A DNA stretch of 8,637 bases from an uncultured Bacilli bacterium (GTDB taxonomy: Bacteria; Bacillota_I; Bacilli_A; RF39; UBA660). The translations under genes were made by a program, and so were the position numbers. Below the pieces are notes generated by a model, which saw only the letters and a list, made by a program, of their open reading frames with translations, ran no database searches and had not been told where the DNA came from. Position 1 is the stretch's first letter, and each line of letters opens with the position of its first letter. This document shows positions 5,429 to 8,637 of this stretch, piece after piece. The stretch lies in NCBI GenBank assembly GCA_947625315.1, contig CANQOE010000044.1:1-8637 (forward strand), written 5' to 3'.

Positions 5429-7375
5429 TTAGTTAGTATTTACAATATAAGGATTATCTATAGTACCATCTCCTGATAATATTTGAATACTAGATTTTAA
5501 GTTAATTACAGGAAGCAAATCAAAACCCCACAATGAATGACAAGTCCATAAATTACCATCTGAACTTATATAATATAATACTGATACATCATTATATACT
5601 GCAGGAGAAATAGTATAATAAATTTTCTTAGTATGAAGCCAATGGCCCCAAGTTGACCAGCCGCCAACATTTATAGCTCCAGCATAAACTGCTTCATCGG
5701 CGGTAATTAAACCAATGGGATGTTTTAAAGCTTGATTACCAATATTATTTTTATTTTTTACAGTATATAAATCACGACTAACATTTGGACATTTATAACT
5801 TGGGGAATATAAAGGACTTGATGGATATACTCTATCTACAGCTCCATAGTGGGTATAATTATTACCATATCCTAAATTGGAATAGCCTAATTCATTATAT
5901 GAAGCTATACTTCTATCACTACAGAAACCGCTATCTTCGTCTAAATATGTTTCTTCTTCTTTTAAGTTTGCTTCATACCAGGTATCTATAACTTTTTTGG
6001 CTTCACTATCATTTGTATTAGTATGAGTTTTATTATAAGCACAAGTGGCATCGCAAATTTCATCTGTTGTTGCTCCTACATCTCCATACATATAACCTAC
6101 ATAAGCGTTATCATCAAAACTTGAGCTATAACCTAAATTTAAATTATTTATGCCATTTCCAATCATATAATAACCTTTTGATTTTTCATCTTCATAATTT
6201 AGACTAACTTCATTGGCTTTGCCAACTCCCGCATAGATTAATCTTATACTTCCATTGCCATTTATTCTTATTATTCGCCACCAGATGTCTTGTTCTTCAC
6301 TATTTTTTCCAAATTTTACCCAATTATTATTTATACTTCCTCGATAATAATAACTCATTCCATAGTCATCTTCTGCTTCATATATGCCATTTGTTTCTTC
6401 CGAACAAGTATTTAAAATATCGTTGGGATTATTAATCCCATTTAAGCATGAAAATTTACTTAAATCTGCTCCTTTTATTTCAAAACTATAAGGGTTAGAA
6501 CATATTGTTGTTTTTTCATTTATCTTACTACATACTATTTTTTCTACTTGACCTTCTATATTTACTTCTATCTTTCCTATAGCCGTCTTTACTTCTTTTA
6601 CTTTTTTTATATTTAATGGCTTACTTATTTTATTTTCAATTGTTTCTATTTGTTCTGTTGCTTCACATTCATTTAATTCACTTTCACAAACTTCTATTTT
6701 ATTTATTGAGCCATTTATTGTTCCTGTTATTGTTTTATTTTCAAGATTAAATTGTATTCCTATTTCTTCTTCTGCTTTTATTTCGGGATTTACTACTACA
6801 CTTATTTTTGATTCATATTTTTTATTTAATCCTTCGTCATTTGTTGTTGCATAATCTATCCATTCTCGAAATGAAAATTCTTTGCTTTGATTACCTTTTA
6901 GTGTCCCTGTATACAAATTATGGGATTCATATGCTTCTTTTATTGTTTTTGTTCTTTCATTATTTTCATTTAAATTACTTATTATATTATCAAATGTATC
7001 ACTTGATATACTTACTCTTATATGTTTACTTTCAATAGTATTTTCTTCTTCATTTAAACTTTCTAAATTTATTTCATAATTTTGAGGAGTACTACAAGTA
7101 TTAGTTATACTAAATTCATATGCTTCTTGTTTTAAGCCATCTATATCACTTACGGGGACAGCATTACTTAAATTTAAACTTATTTCTTTATTACTCATTT
7201 CAATATTTAAACATCCTATTTTAAATGTATGAGTGTTTTTATTTTTAACATTTACAGATAAATAGGCATAACTTAAACCAATTATTCCCCCGACAAAGAT
7301 TATTAGTAGAGCTATTAATAGAATTTTCTTTCTATTTAATAACCCCCCCCCTATACGACTTTCTTGACTTTTCAT
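5429..7375 (-). CDS. Exported surface protein with TasA/SipW-like N-terminus and poly-G tract (putative phase-variable)
   Basis: The 648-residue protein is predicted to be exported. A hydrophobic segment (18-37) follows LNRKK and ends in LSYAYLS, resembling SipW-dependent signal sequences. Residues 48-110 (HTFKIGCLNIEM, NAVPVSDIDG, FSITNTCSTPQNYEINL) resemble the beta-sandwich of TasA/camelysin-type proteins. After a Glu- and Lys-rich middle with several Cys comes a C-terminal domain (about 334-648). It begins at DDYGMSYYYRGSINN and includes IWWRIIRINGNGSIRLIY (364-381) and a final LPVINLKSSIQILSGDGT. I associate this layout with abundant uncharacterised surface proteins of gut Firmicutes; its role is unknown. 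ATG 7373-7375 has AAAGGAGT at 10 nt (7386-7393). Codons 9-11 are GGGGGGGGG, and a one-base slip either way puts a stop within four codons. No LPxTG anchor is seen, so it may stay tethered by the N-terminal helix or be released. Confidence 0.85.
   Translation of the reverse strand: MKSQESRIGGGLLNRKKILLIALLIIFVGGIIGLSYAYLSVNVKNKNTHTFKIGCLNIEMSNKEISLNLSNAVPVSDIDGLKQEAYEFSITNTCSTPQNYEINLESLNEEENTIESKHIRVSISSDTFDNIISNLNENNERTKTIKEAYESHNLYTGTLKGNQSKEFSFREWIDYATTNDEGLNKKYESKISVVVNPEIKAEEEIGIQFNLENKTITGTINGSINKIEVCESELNECEATEQIETIENKISKPLNIKKVKEVKTAIGKIEVNIEGQVEKIVCSKINEKTTICSNPYSFEIKGADLSKFSCLNGINNPNDILNTCSEETNGIYEAEDDYGMSYYYRGSINNNWVKFGKNSEEQDIWWRIIRINGNGSIRLIYAGVGKANEVSLNYEDEKSKGYYMIGNGINNLNLGYSSSFDDNAYVGYMYGDVGATTDEICDATCAYNKTHTNTNDSEAKKVIDTWYEANLKEEETYLDEDSGFCSDRSIASYNELGYSNLGYGNNYTHYGAVDRVYPSSPLYSPSYKCPNVSRDLYTVKNKNNIGNQALKHPIGLITADEAVYAGAINVGGWSTWGHWLHTKKIYYTISPAVYNDVSVLYYISSDGNLWTCHSLWGFDLLPVINLKSSIQILSGDGTIDNPYIVNTN
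7343..7351 (-). repeat. Homopolymeric G9 tract in the 5' coding region (putative phase-variation switch)
   Basis: Nine consecutive C on the plus strand (G on the coding strand) encode Gly9-Gly10-Gly11 of the surface protein. With eight G the frame reads GGG GGG GGT TAT TAA, and with ten G it reads GGG GGG GGG GTT ATT AAA TAG. Both neighbouring lengths therefore terminate at once, before the signal segment. No comparable G or C run exists elsewhere in this AT-rich window. Confidence 0.8.
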
Positions 7376-7402
7376 TCTATTTTCTACTCCTTTGCTATTA
7401 TT

Positions 7403-7431
7403 AATTTACCACATTTTTTGGTTTTATTCAA
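7403..7431 (-). promoter_or_regulatory. Promoter of the phase-variable surface protein gene
   Basis: The coding strand has -35 TTGAAT (7426-7431), a 17-nt spacer and -10 TAAATT (7403-7408) preceded by TGG as an extended -10. The ribosome binding site AAAGGAGT follows about 10 nt downstream of the -10 box, so the leader is very short. The gene appears to be transcribed separately from the GLUG-repeat gene, whose terminator lies just upstream. Confidence 0.5.
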
Positions 7432-7464
7432 TAAGTTAAGATTTATTTTACATATTTTTATCTT

Positions 7465-7499
7465 AAAAAAAGAAGTATTAAATATTGGAAATACTTCTT
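7465..7499 (-). terminator. Intrinsic terminator of the GLUG-repeat gene
   Basis: A perfect 10-bp stem AAGAAGTATT/AATACTTCTT on the coding strand (arms 7490-7499 and 7470-7479) with a 10-nt loop is followed by a T7 tract. The first arm starts with the last two bases of the TAA stop codon (7498-7500). Confidence 0.8.
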
Positions 7500-8637
7500 A
7501 ATTATTATTTAAAGTAGGATAACCTTCGTTTGATAAATACCAAGTTGATAATGTTATTTCTTCTCCTTCTTTTATTAAACCTTTTTCTTTTAATTCATTA
7601 TTTATATCTGATATATCTATATCGTTTAAATTATCATTTAATTGATTTACTAAAGTAACAGATCTCATTTCTGTTTCATTCATTGATGTTCCTATATCAA
7701 TTTTATTACTTGATGTTGTTCCTGTTTTATAATAAGCATTTGTTATAATATTTTCTTTGCTATTATCTATGTAACCAATTTCATATTTTTTTTGACCATT
7801 TATTAATTCTCCTAGATTATAGACATTATTTATATTTAATTTTGAATTAGGTTGTTGACTAGTTCCAAATATTCCTCCATACCTAACAAAATTTCCAGTT
7901 TCTCCTGTTCTTTCTATGTTGCCGACATTATAAGAATTTAAAATATTAACTTCATTAAATTCGGCATCACCTTGTAAACCACCTACATAATTATTACTTA
8001 TTAATTCATTGCCATTTATTATATTACCTTTGTTATATGAGTTTATTACATATGATTTTACAGTTTCATTTATACGATTATAGCCAATTATTCCGCCCAT
8101 TAAAACATTATATCTTTGGACTGTATTAAATTTAACAGAAGAATTTATTTCTCCAGAGTTATAACATTTATCGATTATTAAATTCGAAAGATAATTATCT
8201 CCCACTATTCCGCCAGTTAGATTTCCATTTAATACTTTTCCTGTATTATAGGAATTTCGGATTATAGTATATTTTTCACCACTAGCAGTAACTCCAATTA
8301 AACCTCCTATATCTTTATCATGGAATGCATCATATTCTAATTTTTCATTTTTTATTTCGCCTGTATTATAACAGTTTTCGATTATCGTTTGAATAAGTGT
8401 TCTTCCTATTAATCCACCTATAATTGATATTGTATTTTTATTATTTGATATAGTGCCAGTGTTATGGGAGTTTTTTATAGTAATGCTTACTGCTGAGTCA
8501 ACACTACCACCAATTATTCCTCCAGTTAATCCATAATTGTTACCTGTTGTTTCAGATATATTTCCATTATTTTCGCAATTATCAATTAATAGTACTGAAG
8601 CAATACCTACACCTCCAACTATTCCTCCGGTATATAC
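7498..8637 (-). CDS. GLUG-motif repeat surface protein (3' part; start lies beyond the window)
   Basis: The frame is open from the right edge to TAA 7498-7500, giving 379 visible residues. An apparent start at 8203-8205 is a GTG inside a repeat (GGIVGDNY), so the gene begins outside the window. The protein is an array of about eight 31-39-residue repeats of the pattern GG(I/L)(I/V)G...I.N(C/S)YN.G.I. These match the GLUG motif of extracellular adhesins and peptidase-associated surface proteins, which probably form a beta-solenoid. A ninth, degenerate unit (GYIDN...NAYYKTG) follows. The C-terminus (MNETEMRSVTLVNQLN, then STWYLSNEGYPTLNNN) is the cap usual after such arrays, with the final W...GYP.L. 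No sorting signal or transmembrane helix is present at the C-terminus, so any anchor must be N-terminal and unseen. A role in adhesion or cell-surface interaction is inferred from family only. Confidence 0.88.
   Translation of the reverse strand, partial: VYTGGIVGGVGIASVLLIDNCENNGNISETTGNNYGLTGGIIGGSVDSAVSITIKNSHNTGTISNNKNTISIIGGLIGRTLIQTIIENCYNTGEIKNEKLEYDAFHDKDIGGLIGVTASGEKYTIIRNSYNTGKVLNGNLTGGIVGDNYLSNLIIDKCYNSGEINSSVKFNTVQRYNVLMGGIIGYNRINETVKSYVINSYNKGNIINGNELISNNYVGGLQGDAEFNEVNILNSYNVGNIERTGETGNFVRYGGIFGTSQQPNSKLNINNVYNLGELINGQKKYEIGYIDNSKENIITNAYYKTGTTSSNKIDIGTSMNETEMRSVTLVNQLNDNLNDIDISDINNELKEKGLIKEGEEITLSTWYLSNEGYPTLNNN
7777..8628 (-). repeat. Tandem GLUG protein repeats (eight units)
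   Basis: Units run at 8524-8628, 8419-8523, 8308-8418, 8215-8307, 8098-8214, 7984-8097, 7879-7983 and 7777-7878 (93-117 nt each). Each opens with GG(I/L)xG and carries an N-x-Y-N-x-G-like core about 15-20 residues later. The units are diverged at DNA level, so this is an old protein repeat rather than a recent DNA amplification. The array probably continues past the right edge. Confidence 0.85.

Noticed and set aside
5785..5991. Plus-strand 68-codon ORF
   Set aside because: It lies inside the surface-protein gene on the other strand, without an initiation signal or family resemblance.
6808..7038. Plus-strand 76-codon ORF rich in Leu, Tyr and His
   Set aside because: It is a shadow of Glu- and Asn-rich codons of the surface-protein gene; the composition is an artefact of the opposite strand.
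8203..8205. GTG as the start of a 235-residue protein ending at 7498
   Set aside because: It lies within a GLUG repeat (GGIVGDNY), the frame stays open with matching repeats to the window edge, and no ribosome binding site precedes it.
7777..8628. CRISPR-like array
   Set aside because: The periodicity of about 105 nt is in the protein. The DNA units are diverged and variable in length, with no identical repeats or spacers.

Overview
The window is AT-rich (roughly 30% G+C by eye) and every gene lies on the minus strand. A HrcA-type CIRCE operator, Firmicutes-like ribosome binding sites, exclusive use of TAA stops, TGG for Trp and the surface-protein families point to a low-GC Firmicutes relative. 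My inference is an uncultured gut Bacilli or Mycoplasmatota-like lineage (RF39-type), not a UGA-recoding mollicute.

Layout, left to right, with transcription running right to left: (1) 48-434, an Hsp20 small heat-shock protein with its own promoter, whose -35 box sits inside a perfect CIRCE element. (2) 512-3960, a two-gene operon of a YfhO-family membrane protein followed by an overlapping family-2 glycosyltransferase of the CsbB/GtrB type. By analogy with Bacillus subtilis these charge undecaprenyl phosphate with a sugar and move it onto an extracytoplasmic polymer. (3) 4037-5338, a long ThyX-like flavin-dependent thymidylate synthase gene interrupted by one in-frame TAA codon, so it is a nonsense pseudogene, an off allele or a sequence error. 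(4) 5429-7375, an exported surface protein with a TasA/SipW-like N-terminal region and a C-terminal domain of unknown function. Its 9th to 11th codons are a run of nine G, and losing or gaining one G gives an immediate stop, which is the signature of a phase-variable contingency gene. (5) 7498 to the right edge, the 3' part of a GLUG-repeat surface protein; its 5' end lies outside the window.

No intergenic stretch exceeds about 125 bases. Each gap is accounted for by a promoter and/or an intrinsic terminator, and several terminator hairpins begin inside the stop codon of the gene they end. No tRNA, rRNA, CRISPR array, insertion sequence or riboswitch was seen. The theme is the cell surface (polymer glycosylation plus two exported proteins), flanked by a stress chaperone and a nucleotide-metabolism gene. 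The best candidates for something undescribed are the poly-G switch in the surface protein and the interrupted, apparently tandem-domain ThyX.
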